Assembly: GCA_052173655.1 (NCBI GenBank)
Contig: JBQMYD010000004.1
Location: forward strand, 211,954 to 275,953
Length of the DNA stretch: 64,000 nt
Source: RGIG9060 sp052173655
GTDB taxonomy: Bacteria; Spirochaetota; Spirochaetia; Treponematales; Treponemataceae
Direction of reading: 5' to 3'
Shown here: in pieces, positions 1 through 8,671 of the stretch
Layout: each line of letters begins with the position of its first letter
Numbering within the stretch: the stretch's first letter is position 1
The notes under the pieces: generated by a model
The model's input: only the letters and a program-made list of their open reading frames with translations
Databases searched by the model: none
Told to the model about the DNA's origin: nothing
Translations under genes and position numbers: made by a program

Positions 1-487
1 AAGAAGATCCTCCTGTAAGACTGCCACCATGGATGTAAACTAATACCGGTAAATTTTTTTTATTTCCGGCCGGTTTCCAAATGTTAAGATACAGGCAGTC
101 TTCGCTACCGGGTGCATTATCTGTTCTGTCTCCATTTTTATCATGCATGGCAAAAACATTCCACATCCACATTTTTAGTGCCGAATACCGTGTTTGCATA
201 CTGATGGGAGCAAAGGTGTCTGCAACAAAAGTTCCGTTCCATGGTTCAGGATCTTGAGGTTCTTTCCAGCGTAAATTTCCTACAGGAGGTTTTGCATAAG
301 GAACTCCTGCAAAAAGTTCAACTGTTCCGTCTGCATTGAAAACTCCAACTAAATTTCCCTGTTCTATGCTAACAGGTTCCGTGTTTTCATTTCCGTAAAA
401 TGCTTTTACCGGAATTTGATTTGAAGAGCACGAGAAAAATATTGCAAAAAATAAAACAAAGCAGCTAAATGCGGGATGCAATTTCAT
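1..487 (-). CDS. Type B carboxylesterase lipoprotein, N-terminal part (runs off the window)
   Basis: This is the first 162 codons of a minus-strand gene that continues past base 1. The product starts with a signal peptide ending in a spirochaete-style lipobox (FFSC), so an envelope lipoprotein is likely. It then shows carboxylesterase type B hallmarks: GVPYAKPPVG, the EDCLYLNIW block and the oxyanion-hole motif VYIHGG. The catalytic Ser, Glu and His lie beyond the edge and cannot be checked. Family members hydrolyse carboxylic esters, including feruloyl, acetyl or p-nitrobenzyl esters; the substrate here is unknown. The ATG at 487 has GGGAG about 7 bases upstream and overlaps the 3' end of the isocitrate dehydrogenase gene by 23 bases, so the two are probably co-transcribed. 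Confidence 0.85.
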   Translation of the reverse strand, partial: MKLHPAFSCFVLFFAIFFSCSSNQIPVKAFYGNENTEPVSIEQGNLVGVFNADGTVELFAGVPYAKPPVGNLRWKEPQDPEPWNGTFVADTFAPISMQTRYSALKMWMWNVFAMHDKNGDRTDNAPGSEDCLYLNIWKPAGNKKNLPVLVYIHGGSLTGGSS

Positions 488-1661
488 CTATAAACTCCCA
501 AGAATTCAATATTTTTACCGGAGCGGGACTTGCAAGAGATGCAAGATCGCCTGTCATAATTCCGCTTTCTATGACATTTAAAGTTTCTTTTTCAAGTTTT
601 TTTGCAAAATCTACTAAATCAGGTGTTTCATCTAAATTTCCGCGTTTTGCAAGAGCTCCTGTCCATGCAAAAATGAGTGCAACCGGATTTGTTGAAGTTT
701 TTTCACCGTTCATGTATCTATAGTAATGTTTTTGTACAGTACCATGGCTTGCTTCAAATTCATATTTTCCTTCAGGGCTAACCAAAACGCTGGTCATCAT
801 TGCTAAGCTTCCGCATGCACTGGCGATCATATCGCTCATAACATCTCCATCATAATTTTTGCAAGCCCACATAAGATTACCGTTGCATTTCATAATTCTG
901 GCAACGGCATCATCAATTAATGTATAAAAATACTCTATGCCGGTTTTTTCAAATTCATTCTTGTATTCTTCATCAAAAATTTGCTGAAATATTGCTTTAA
1001 AATTGCCGTCGTATGTTTTGCTGATTGTATCTTTTGCACCGAACCATACAGGGACTTTTCGATCTAAAGCGTATGTAAAACAACATCGGGCAAAATTTCG
1101 GATAGAATCGTCCAAATTGTGTATACCCTGAACAATTCCTGAATCTTTCATGTCCATAATGGTTCTTCGGATTTCTTTTCCGTCAATTCCTGTAAAAACC
1201 AACTCTGCCTTTCCTGCACAATGAGTTTTTATTTCACAGTTTTTATAAACATCCCCATAAGCGTGCCTTCCAATTATGATCGGTTCTTTCCATGAATTTA
1301 CATTGCATTTTATATTTTTTACAAAAATCGGTGTTCTAAAAACAGTTCCATCCAATTCTGCTCTAATAATTCCGTTAGGGCTTGGTGTTAATTGTTTTAG
1401 ATTGTACTCTTTTACTCTTGCTGCATTTGAAGTAATTGTTGCACACTTTACTCCTACGCCCAATCTCTTTATTGCTTGAGCGGATTCGTAGGTAATTTTA
1501 TCGTAAGTATCATCACGGTTTTTTAGTCCCAAATCGTAATATTCAGTTTTTAAATCTATAAATGGTGATAGCAATTTTTCTTTTATTACAGCCCAGAGAA
1601 CTCTGGTCATCTCATCGCCGTCAAGTTCCGCTATTGCGTTTTTCATTTGAATTTTAGCCAT
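465..1661 (-). CDS. icd: NADP-dependent isocitrate dehydrogenase
   Basis: The 398-residue enzyme converts isocitrate to 2-oxoglutarate and CO2, with NADP as the expected acceptor. The sequence matches the mitochondrial/eukaryote-like dimeric subfamily rather than E. coli Icd. It has DGDEMTRVLW at the N terminus, GVKCATIT, SPNGIIRAELDGTVFR for isocitrate contact, IIIGRHAYGD, and the cofactor-binding EASHGTVQKHYYRY block. Length is close to the family norm of about 400. The ATG at 1661 is preceded by an AGGAAG ribosome site. With no other TCA gene in view, a biosynthetic role supplying 2-oxoglutarate and NADPH is the simplest inference. The esterase gene overlaps its 3' end. Confidence 0.95.
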   Translation of the reverse strand: MAKIQMKNAIAELDGDEMTRVLWAVIKEKLLSPFIDLKTEYYDLGLKNRDDTYDKITYESAQAIKRLGVGVKCATITSNAARVKEYNLKQLTPSPNGIIRAELDGTVFRTPIFVKNIKCNVNSWKEPIIIGRHAYGDVYKNCEIKTHCAGKAELVFTGIDGKEIRRTIMDMKDSGIVQGIHNLDDSIRNFARCCFTYALDRKVPVWFGAKDTISKTYDGNFKAIFQQIFDEEYKNEFEKTGIEYFYTLIDDAVARIMKCNGNLMWACKNYDGDVMSDMIASACGSLAMMTSVLVSPEGKYEFEASHGTVQKHYYRYMNGEKTSTNPVALIFAWTGALAKRGNLDETPDLVDFAKKLEKETLNVIESGIMTGDLASLASPAPVKILNSWEFIDEIASRI

Positions 1662-1727
1662 TTTGTCTTCCTTTTTTTTGTTAATTAAAAAATAACAGAT
1701 TATATAAAATTATGTGAATTCCGAAAA

Positions 1728-3791
1728 TCATATTTCATCAATTTCTTCTAAATTCAAAATTTCAGATTCTTCTGCAGCTTTATTCTTAAGAATGACATCC
1801 TCATAAAATTCAGGATTTTTTTCCATTTCAGTTTTTAAAAGCTCAATAAAATTTTCCAAAGGCAAAGGTTTAGCAAAGTAATAGCCCTGTAAATAATCAT
1901 ATCCTATACTTGATAAAAAGCTTTTTTGTTCTTCCGTTTCAATTCCTTCTGCAAGAATTGACATACCTAACTCTTTTATCATATTTGTGGTAGCTTTTAA
2001 AGCAGTCTTAGCTTTTTCTTCTTTGAATGCCTGCCAAATAATTTCTTTATCGACTTTTACTTTTGAAAAAGGCAACTGTAAAACATAATTAAGATTTGCA
2101 AGTCCTGAACCGTAATCGTCTAAGGAAAGTTCTATACCCTGTGCAACAAAATCGTCCATGTTTTGTTTTAGTGTTTTTATATAGTTGGAGCTTGCAGTTT
2201 CGGTAATTTCAAGATTAATAAGCTCATGAGAAATTTTCCAACTGTCTGCAATGCTTATAATTTTGTTACTGAAATTTTTATCCATGCATTGTACTACAGA
2301 AAGATTTATGTTTATTTTTTCAACTCCGAAATCTTGAGGGGAATGAGTTTTTATCATTTTGCAAACTTCTTCAAAAACAAATTCTGTAATGCGGGAAATA
2401 GAACCTGTTTTTTCTGCAATCGGAATGAATTTTTCAGGATCCAAAAAAACATCCTGTGCATTTTTTAAACGAAAAAGGGCTTCCGCTCCACAGATTCTCT
2501 TTTTTTGACAAGAATAAATCGGTTGGTAATAAACTGCAATTCTCCGATCTCTAATACTGTTTTTGATTACAGTGCTCATTTCTATTTCGTGCTTGCGTTT
2601 TGTTGTGTCAAAATTTTCTGCCGAAATTATTGCATTATCCTCAAAGCTTCGTTCTGTAGATATAGTATCCAATGTTACAATAACATCTTCAAAAGTTTTA
2701 AAAGAAGAAGGTTTAAATATTATAATTTTTGAAAAAACCATAATTTCTGAAAAACCGCAAAGTGATTGAGGTTCTTTGAGTATATCCTGAACTATTTTGC
2801 ATTTTTTATCAAAGATATCTTGCAAAGCCTGAGGTGAAATTTTGCTGTACTTTTTTAAATGTCCGGTAAGACAAAATTGACCGTGCCCAAAATAGTAGAC
2901 GGTAAGTCCGGTTTCTTTTCTGATTTTTTCTGCAATGCTTTTCAAAAGAGATTTTATAATATCTATGGAATATACCGAATATAAAAAATTAATGTCATCA
3001 ATTATTACACCTATGCTCCATGTACGTTTTTCAAAAATGAATTTTCTTTCTATCTCGGAAAATGCCGTTTTGTTGTAAAAACCTGTAGTGCTGTCCGTAA
3101 AAATGCTTGGGGTTTGAATATTCAGATAAATCAGCAATATTGAAAGAGCAAAACAAAAAGTAAATATTGAATAAGGTTTGTAAGCTATTTCAGCTGTGCA
3201 AAAAAATACAGTGAGAGTATTTGTTGCAAAAGCTATAACGGAAAACAGTCCCATTGTAGTTTTTGTGAAAAGCGGCATTTGCCTTTTTGAAGTAATAAGA
3301 GTAAAAAAAGCCTGTGTTAGAATCAAAAATGACAGAATGTACAGAATAAAAAAAATCTTAGATTCGGTAACCGCAGAAAAATGTTCTGCATTGTAAGCTA
3401 ACTCAAAAAGCCAGCGAAAATTTTTGGAATGAGGAGTAAAAAGTAAAATTATTTGGGCTACATAAAAAACGACCGGAAAAATAACACTTTTTTTAAATTT
3501 TTCATTTTCGTAAATCGAAAAAGATTGAACAAAAAAGAAATACGAAAGCGGAGTCAAAAAAAACAATATTTCATAAAAAATAAATCCGAGTTCTATATAG
3601 TGTATATTGATTTCTGATGTCGAAATTAAAACCGAATTTATAATTCTGGATATAGAAATAGCAACAAGATTTGTCAAAAACAATGTAAAACACCGATTTT
3701 GCCTGGAAGGAGTGTACTTCACCAAATTTAAAATAAAAATTGCCAAATATAGCATGACCGAGTAAATACTATATTGAAAACTGCAAAGCAT
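1728..3791 (-). CDS. Membrane c-di-GMP phosphodiesterase (7TM, degenerate GGDEF, EAL)
   Basis: The 687-residue protein begins with about seven hydrophobic helices (residues 1-230). A GGDEF-type domain follows, with its active-site loop changed to GHGQF, so it is probably not a cyclase. An EAL domain occupies about residues 425-665. The EAL residues look intact: GAEALFR, NINLS, ETAS, LDDYGSG, KVDKEI, AEGIE and the QGYYFAKP ending. These supply the metal ligands and general base for cleaving c-di-GMP to pGpG. The degenerate GGDEF could be a GTP-sensing regulatory module, as in known GGDEF-EAL enzymes. The start is uncertain because neither Met1 nor Met13 has a good ribosome site. A PilZ receptor lies at 50812. 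Confidence 0.88.
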   Translation of the reverse strand: MLCSFQYSIYSVMLYLAIFILNLVKYTPSRQNRCFTLFLTNLVAISISRIINSVLISTSEINIHYIELGFIFYEILFFLTPLSYFFFVQSFSIYENEKFKKSVIFPVVFYVAQIILLFTPHSKNFRWLFELAYNAEHFSAVTESKIFFILYILSFLILTQAFFTLITSKRQMPLFTKTTMGLFSVIAFATNTLTVFFCTAEIAYKPYSIFTFCFALSILLIYLNIQTPSIFTDSTTGFYNKTAFSEIERKFIFEKRTWSIGVIIDDINFLYSVYSIDIIKSLLKSIAEKIRKETGLTVYYFGHGQFCLTGHLKKYSKISPQALQDIFDKKCKIVQDILKEPQSLCGFSEIMVFSKIIIFKPSSFKTFEDVIVTLDTISTERSFEDNAIISAENFDTTKRKHEIEMSTVIKNSIRDRRIAVYYQPIYSCQKKRICGAEALFRLKNAQDVFLDPEKFIPIAEKTGSISRITEFVFEEVCKMIKTHSPQDFGVEKININLSVVQCMDKNFSNKIISIADSWKISHELINLEITETASSNYIKTLKQNMDDFVAQGIELSLDDYGSGLANLNYVLQLPFSKVKVDKEIIWQAFKEEKAKTALKATTNMIKELGMSILAEGIETEEQKSFLSSIGYDYLQGYYFAKPLPLENFIELLKTEMEKNPEFYEDVILKNKAAEESEILNLEEIDEI

Positions 3792-3859
3792 ACTTCACAG
3801 TTTAAATGTAAATGAGAATTATGTCAAAGGTTTTATGATCTTATCTGTTACGTGTAAAC

Positions 3860-3889
3860 TTGTCATAAAAGCGGAAAATAAGGTATAAT
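3860..3889 (+). promoter_or_regulatory. Sigma-70 promoter for the thrA-acyl-CoA synthetase operon
   Basis: TTGTCA (3860-3865), an 18-base spacer, and TATAAT (3884-3889). Transcription would start near 3896, about 30 bases before the thrA ATG. No leader peptide rich in Thr or Ile codons was seen, so classical attenuation is not supported. Confidence 0.65.
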
Positions 3890-3926
3890 CACTTTCATAC
3901 TATAGATAAAATTTAAGAGGTTCTTT

Positions 3927-6419
3927 ATGTTGACTCTAAAATTCGGTGGTACTTCAATGGCAAATGCAGAGCGAATGTTAAGTTCTGCATCAATTATAGA
4001 AGGACGAGCAAAAGAGGATAAAATCAGTGTAGTAGTTTCTGCAGCTGCGGGAATTTCAAATAAATTACAAGAAAGTATAGACGAATGCACAAAAGGTGCC
4101 GATGTACTGAATTTTATTAGAGAAATTAGAGATTTTCATGCTGAAATATGTGATGATTTGCAAACAAAATTAAAAGATTTTAATGCAAAATCCACAATGG
4201 CAAAACTTGAAGGCGTTTTTAAAGAGTATGAAAAGTTGCTGAATGCTGTAAGTGCTTTTGGGGAGTGTCCCGACTCTGTGTATTGCAGAATTATGGGAAT
4301 AGGAGAGTTACTTTCTTCCCCAATTATGGAATCTATCCTTGTCGCAAAAGGTTTTAGAGTCGAGCTTCTTGATTCAAGAAAAATGCTTTTTACTTCCGGT
4401 AGTCAGATAGAGGGGGATCCTGATTATCATTTAACCGATCAGGCTTTTCGTCCCTACCGAGAAGGAAAACTTGGTTCTGATTCACAAATTTTGTTATTTG
4501 CAGGTTTTATCTGCGGTTGGAAATCCCATTCGGATAGCGAGCCTGTGATGGGGCTTTTAGGGCGTAACGGTTCGGATTTTAGTGCGGCGATTATAGGTGC
4601 AAGCCTTCGTTCAAGTAAAGTTGAATTTTGGACGGATGTAGACGGAATTTTTACTGCCGATCCTAGAATCATTCCCGATGCAATCCTTGTAGATGATATG
4701 ACCTATGAAGAGGCAATGGAACTTTCATTTTTCGGTTCAAAAGTTTTGCATCCAAAAACTTTGGCACCTTTGGCAGCAAAAGGAATTGAGGCTTGGAGTT
4801 TAAACAGCCACAATCCCGGTTCACGTGGTACAAGAATTGGAAGCGGTCCTTATGAAGATAGTAAGGTTGGGCCTGTTAGAGGAATAAGTTGCCTAAAAAA
4901 TACTGCAATGATAAGTGTAAGCGGTGCCGGCATGAAAGGAAAAAGCGGAATTGCTGCCAGAATTTTTAGCGTGGTAAGCCGTGCAGGAATTTCCATGCTT
5001 TTGATAACACAATCAAGTTCGGAATATACAATCAGCTTTTGTGTGTTACAAAGCGATGCCAGACAAGTTTATGATTTACTTTGTTCCGAATTCAAGCTGG
5101 AAATTCACGGTAACTTAATAGAATTGATTGAAGTTCATGAAAATTGTGCCATTATAAGTATTGTCGGTGACGGAATGAAGAAAAAACGGGGAGTTGCAGG
5201 AACTTTTTTTGACGCTCTTGCAAGTCGCGATATAAATATTTTGGCAATTGCACAAGGTTCCAGTGAACGCTCCATAAGTGCGGTAATTTCCAGTAGTGAT
5301 GGGGATACTGCTGTAAAAACAGCCCATATGTTCTTTTTTAATACAAAGCAGACGATCGAAGTTTTTGCTTTTGGAGCCGGTTCAATAGGTGGCTGTCTTC
5401 TTGACCAAATAAAAGATCAGCAAAAAGAACTCTTGGAACAAAAAATAGGCATAAAAGTAATAGCAATTGCAGATGCTTCAAGTATGATTATAAATGAAGA
5501 AGGTGTAGACTTGAATTCATGGCGAGAAGATCTTGCAAGTTCAAAAACAGCTCCGAGTGTTGATCAGATAATTAAGTTTATAAAAGATAAAAAACCTTTA
5601 AATCCTATTTTTGTAGACTGTACCGCAAGTTACGATTTGCCTAACCGTTACCTTGATATTCTTGAAGCAGGAATGCACATTGCAACTCCTAATAAAAGGG
5701 CAAATTCAATGAACATGGATTTTTACCGTAAACTTAGAAAAACTGCGAACAAAATGCATTGTCTTTTTCTTTATGAAACAAATGTAGGTGCGGGCTTGCC
5801 TATTATCGATACTCTGCAAAATTTGTTTCGCTCAGGTGATAAATTGACAGGTTTTTACGGAATTATGTCCGGTTCTCTTTCATATATCTTTGGACGTTTG
5901 GACGAAGGTGTAAAATTCAGTCAAGCTGTAATTGAAGCCAGACAAAGAAAGTATACAGAACCTGATCCCAGAGATGACCTTGGTGGGCTTGATGTTGCCA
6001 GAAAAGCGTTGATTATTGCACGAGAATCTGGAATGTCTCTCGAATTGGAAGATATTGAGATGGGAAATATCTTTCCGAAAGATTTTGATTCAAGTGGAAC
6101 AACTGAAGAATTTATGGAAAAACTTCCTCAAGTTGATGAATATTTTGCTCAAAAAATTATAAAGCTAAAAAAAGAAGATAAAGTTTTGCGAATGGCAGCT
6201 TCAATTGAAAACGGAAAGGTCAGCGTAGGTGTTATAGAAGTTGATTCTTCAAATCCTTTGTATGCTGTAAAAGGGTGTGAAAATGCTTTTGTTTTTCACA
6301 CGGCAAGATATTCTCCTATTCCTATGACAGTTAGAGGTTATGGAGCAGGAGGAGGAGTTACGGCTGCCGGTGTTTTTGGGGATATTCTCCGTACCGTAAG
6401 CTGGAATCCTGAAAATTAG
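3927..6419 (+). CDS. thrA: Bifunctional aspartokinase / homoserine dehydrogenase
   Basis: The 830-residue fusion catalyses the first and third steps of the aspartate pathway to threonine, methionine and homoserine. Residues 1-300 are the aspartokinase, with KFGGTS near the N terminus and GRNGSD plus FWTDVDGI in the substrate and nucleotide region. Two ACT-type regulatory segments follow to about residue 450 (ISVSGAGM and ISIVGDGM), the likely site of threonine feedback. Homoserine dehydrogenase starts near residue 475 with the dinucleotide loop FGAGSIGG and includes TPNKRAN and the GIMSGSLSYIFG block. Length and order match E. coli ThrA. The ATG follows an AGAGG ribosome site. The next gene starts 7 bases after the stop. 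Confidence 0.95.
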   Translation: MLTLKFGGTSMANAERMLSSASIIEGRAKEDKISVVVSAAAGISNKLQESIDECTKGADVLNFIREIRDFHAEICDDLQTKLKDFNAKSTMAKLEGVFKEYEKLLNAVSAFGECPDSVYCRIMGIGELLSSPIMESILVAKGFRVELLDSRKMLFTSGSQIEGDPDYHLTDQAFRPYREGKLGSDSQILLFAGFICGWKSHSDSEPVMGLLGRNGSDFSAAIIGASLRSSKVEFWTDVDGIFTADPRIIPDAILVDDMTYEEAMELSFFGSKVLHPKTLAPLAAKGIEAWSLNSHNPGSRGTRIGSGPYEDSKVGPVRGISCLKNTAMISVSGAGMKGKSGIAARIFSVVSRAGISMLLITQSSSEYTISFCVLQSDARQVYDLLCSEFKLEIHGNLIELIEVHENCAIISIVGDGMKKKRGVAGTFFDALASRDINILAIAQGSSERSISAVISSSDGDTAVKTAHMFFFNTKQTIEVFAFGAGSIGGCLLDQIKDQQKELLEQKIGIKVIAIADASSMIINEEGVDLNSWREDLASSKTAPSVDQIIKFIKDKKPLNPIFVDCTASYDLPNRYLDILEAGMHIATPNKRANSMNMDFYRKLRKTANKMHCLFLYETNVGAGLPIIDTLQNLFRSGDKLTGFYGIMSGSLSYIFGRLDEGVKFSQAVIEARQRKYTEPDPRDDLGGLDVARKALIIARESGMSLELEDIEMGNIFPKDFDSSGTTEEFMEKLPQVDEYFAQKIIKLKKEDKVLRMAASIENGKVSVGVIEVDSSNPLYAVKGCENAFVFHTARYSPIPMTVRGYGAGGGVTAAGVFGDILRTVSWNPEN

Positions 6420-6426
6420 GAAATTC

Positions 6427-8073
6427 ATGTTTCATATTACATTAAATCAGCTTTTGAGGCAAAAAACGCTGGAAAATCCACAGCAGGAATTCATGGTTTA
6501 TGCTGACAGAGATTTGCGTTTTACTTATGAACAGTTTGATAAGCGTGTAGATAACCTTGCCTGCGGTTTGTATTCTATAGGTGTTAGAAAAGGCGATAAT
6601 GTTGGAATTTGGGCTACGAATGTTCCTGACTGGATGACCTATATGTTTGCTTGTGCCAGATTGGGAGCTGTTGCTGTAACTGTAAACACAAGTTATAAAC
6701 TTCATGAACTTGAATATCTTGTAAAGCAGTCGGATTTGACAACTCTTTGTCTTACGGACGGAATAAAAGATTCAAATTATGTTTCAATGATAAAAGAACT
6801 TGTACCTGAACTTGATGAATATGAGAGGGGCTGTCTAAAATCAAAAAAATTCCCATGTCTAAAAAATGTAATTTTTATCGGCCCGGAAAAATTTAGAGGA
6901 TTATATTCAAATCCTGAACTTTTGCTTTTAGGTCAGCACATAGATATTGAAATTATCCATGAAATTGAAAAGACTGTTAAACCGGATGATGTTGTAAATA
7001 TGCAGTATACATCAGGAACTACAGGTTTTCCTAAAGGAGTAATGCTTACAAGTTTTAATATTATTAACAACGGATATTCTATCGGGGAATGTATGCGTTA
7101 CACGGAAAAAGAAAGAGTATGTTTACCTGTTCCTCTTTTTCACTGTTTTGGAATTGTATTGGGCGTAATGGCGGTTTTGACTCACGGAGCAACCCATATT
7201 TTGCTTGAAAGTTTTGACCCTCTTGTTGTTCTGGCAAGTATTCAAAAGGAAAAATGCACATCTCTTTACGGTGTTCCAACAATGTACATTGCAGAACTTA
7301 ACCATCCGATGTTTTCTATGTTTGATCTTTCAAGTTTGCGTACAGGAATTATGGCAGGTTCCGGTTGTCCGGTTGAATTGATGAAAAGTGTAATGACAAA
7401 AATGAATATGAGCGAAATTACTTCAGTTTACGGGCTTACAGAAACAAGTCCGGGAATGACTCAATCCAGATGGAACGATAGTTTTGAAGTAAGAGCTTCA
7501 ACTGTTGGCAGAGCTCTTGATAACGTGGATGTTCGTGTAATTGATATAGAAACAGGAAAAGAGTGTCCGGACGGAGTTCAAGGTGAAATGTGTTGTCGCG
7601 GTTATAACATCATGAAAGGTTACTATAAAATGAGTGAAGCTACGGCACAAATTATAGATTCTGACGGTTTTCTTCATTCCGGAGATTTAGGCGTAAAAGA
7701 TCCTGACGGAAATTTTCGTATTACAGGAAGAATCAAGGATATGATTATACGAGGAGGAGAAAATATTTATCCTCGCGAAATAGAAGAATTTCTCATCTCC
7801 ATGCCGGAAATAAAAGATATTCAAGTTGCTGCCGTGAAAAGTGAAAAATACGGAGAAATTACCGGTGCCTTTATAATTTTGAATGAGGGGAAAAAACTGA
7901 GCGAACAGGATGTTATAGAATTTTGCAGGGGAAAACTTTCAAAATATAAATGGCCGCAACTTATTATGTTCATGGATGAATTTCCTATGACAGGTAGCGG
8001 TAAAATACAAAAATTTAAACTTACGGAACTCGGTACCAATTATCGTCGTAATATTTTAAAGATTGATGATTAA
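6427..8073 (+). CDS. AMP-forming acyl-CoA synthetase, fatty-acid type
   Basis: The 548-residue ANL-superfamily enzyme would activate a carboxylic acid with ATP to acyl-AMP and then acyl-CoA. It has the P-loop YTSGTTGFPKG at about residues 193-203, VYGLTETSP near 334, the SGDLG Asp near 418, the hinge GRIKDMIIRGGENIYP, and the C-terminal catalytic Lys in GSGKIQKFK. The pattern fits medium- or long-chain fatty-acyl-CoA ligases (FadD3/FadK-like); the chain length cannot be read from the sequence. It begins 7 bases after thrA with an AGGAA ribosome site, so the two share a transcript although no obvious pathway links them. It is clearly diverged from the two ligases downstream. Confidence 0.9.
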   Translation: MFHITLNQLLRQKTLENPQQEFMVYADRDLRFTYEQFDKRVDNLACGLYSIGVRKGDNVGIWATNVPDWMTYMFACARLGAVAVTVNTSYKLHELEYLVKQSDLTTLCLTDGIKDSNYVSMIKELVPELDEYERGCLKSKKFPCLKNVIFIGPEKFRGLYSNPELLLLGQHIDIEIIHEIEKTVKPDDVVNMQYTSGTTGFPKGVMLTSFNIINNGYSIGECMRYTEKERVCLPVPLFHCFGIVLGVMAVLTHGATHILLESFDPLVVLASIQKEKCTSLYGVPTMYIAELNHPMFSMFDLSSLRTGIMAGSGCPVELMKSVMTKMNMSEITSVYGLTETSPGMTQSRWNDSFEVRASTVGRALDNVDVRVIDIETGKECPDGVQGEMCCRGYNIMKGYYKMSEATAQIIDSDGFLHSGDLGVKDPDGNFRITGRIKDMIIRGGENIYPREIEEFLISMPEIKDIQVAAVKSEKYGEITGAFIILNEGKKLSEQDVIEFCRGKLSKYKWPQLIMFMDEFPMTGSGKIQKFKLTELGTNYRRNILKIDD

Positions 8074-8122
8074 TTATACTTGTGTGATTTGTTAATAAAA
8101 GCGGACAATATGGAGGTTTTTA

Positions 8123-8671
8123 ATGAATGATGACATTAAGGCTGTAGCTGACAGATTGATGGGATTACGTGAAATTATGGATGTCGGCATTGAAGAAGCT
8201 GCCGGTGTTTGCGGAGTTTCCATAGAACAATACAGAATTTATGAAAGCGGTACCGTTGATATTCCTGTAGGCGTTTTGCAGTCAATGGCAAAAAAATACG
8301 GTATAGATTTGGGAACTCTCATAAGCGGTAAAGAACCTCATATGCACTCTTATTGTCTTACAAAAAAAGATAAAGGACTTACAGTTGAGCGTCGCAAGGA
8401 TTACAAGTATGAAGCTCTTGCCAGTGGTTTTATAAACCGTAAAGCGGATCCTTTTATCGTAACCGTTCCTTTTGATCCAAAATCAGAAATTCATTTTAAC
8501 TCTCATCCGGGGCATGAATTTAATTATATGATACAGGGAAAAATGCAGATTATTGTCGATCAAAAAGAAATGATTTTAGAAGCCGGTGATAGTATTTACT
8601 TTGACGGAACAAAAAAACACGGAATGCGTGCTTTGGAACAAAATACAAAATTTTTGGCAATGATAATATGA
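8123..8671 (+). CDS. XRE-family regulator with C-terminal cupin (copy 1)
   Basis: The 182-residue protein has an N-terminal helix-turn-helix of the XRE/Cro type (about residues 10-65, with VCGVSIEQYRIYE as the recognition region). A C-terminal cupin barrel follows (about 110-180: HFNSHPGHEFNYMIQGKM, then GDSIYFDGTKKHG). Cupin-XRE proteins usually sense a small ligand and control the adjacent gene. Here that gene is the acyl-CoA ligase, whose ATG overlaps this stop by 4 bases, indicating translational coupling. The ribosome site is TGGAGG about 7 bases upstream. A close paralogue with the same partner type follows at 10412. The inferred role is ligand-dependent local control; the ligand may be the ligase substrate or product. 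Confidence 0.88.
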   Translation: MNDDIKAVADRLMGLREIMDVGIEEAAGVCGVSIEQYRIYESGTVDIPVGVLQSMAKKYGIDLGTLISGKEPHMHSYCLTKKDKGLTVERRKDYKYEALASGFINRKADPFIVTVPFDPKSEIHFNSHPGHEFNYMIQGKMQIIVDQKEMILEAGDSIYFDGTKKHGMRALEQNTKFLAMII

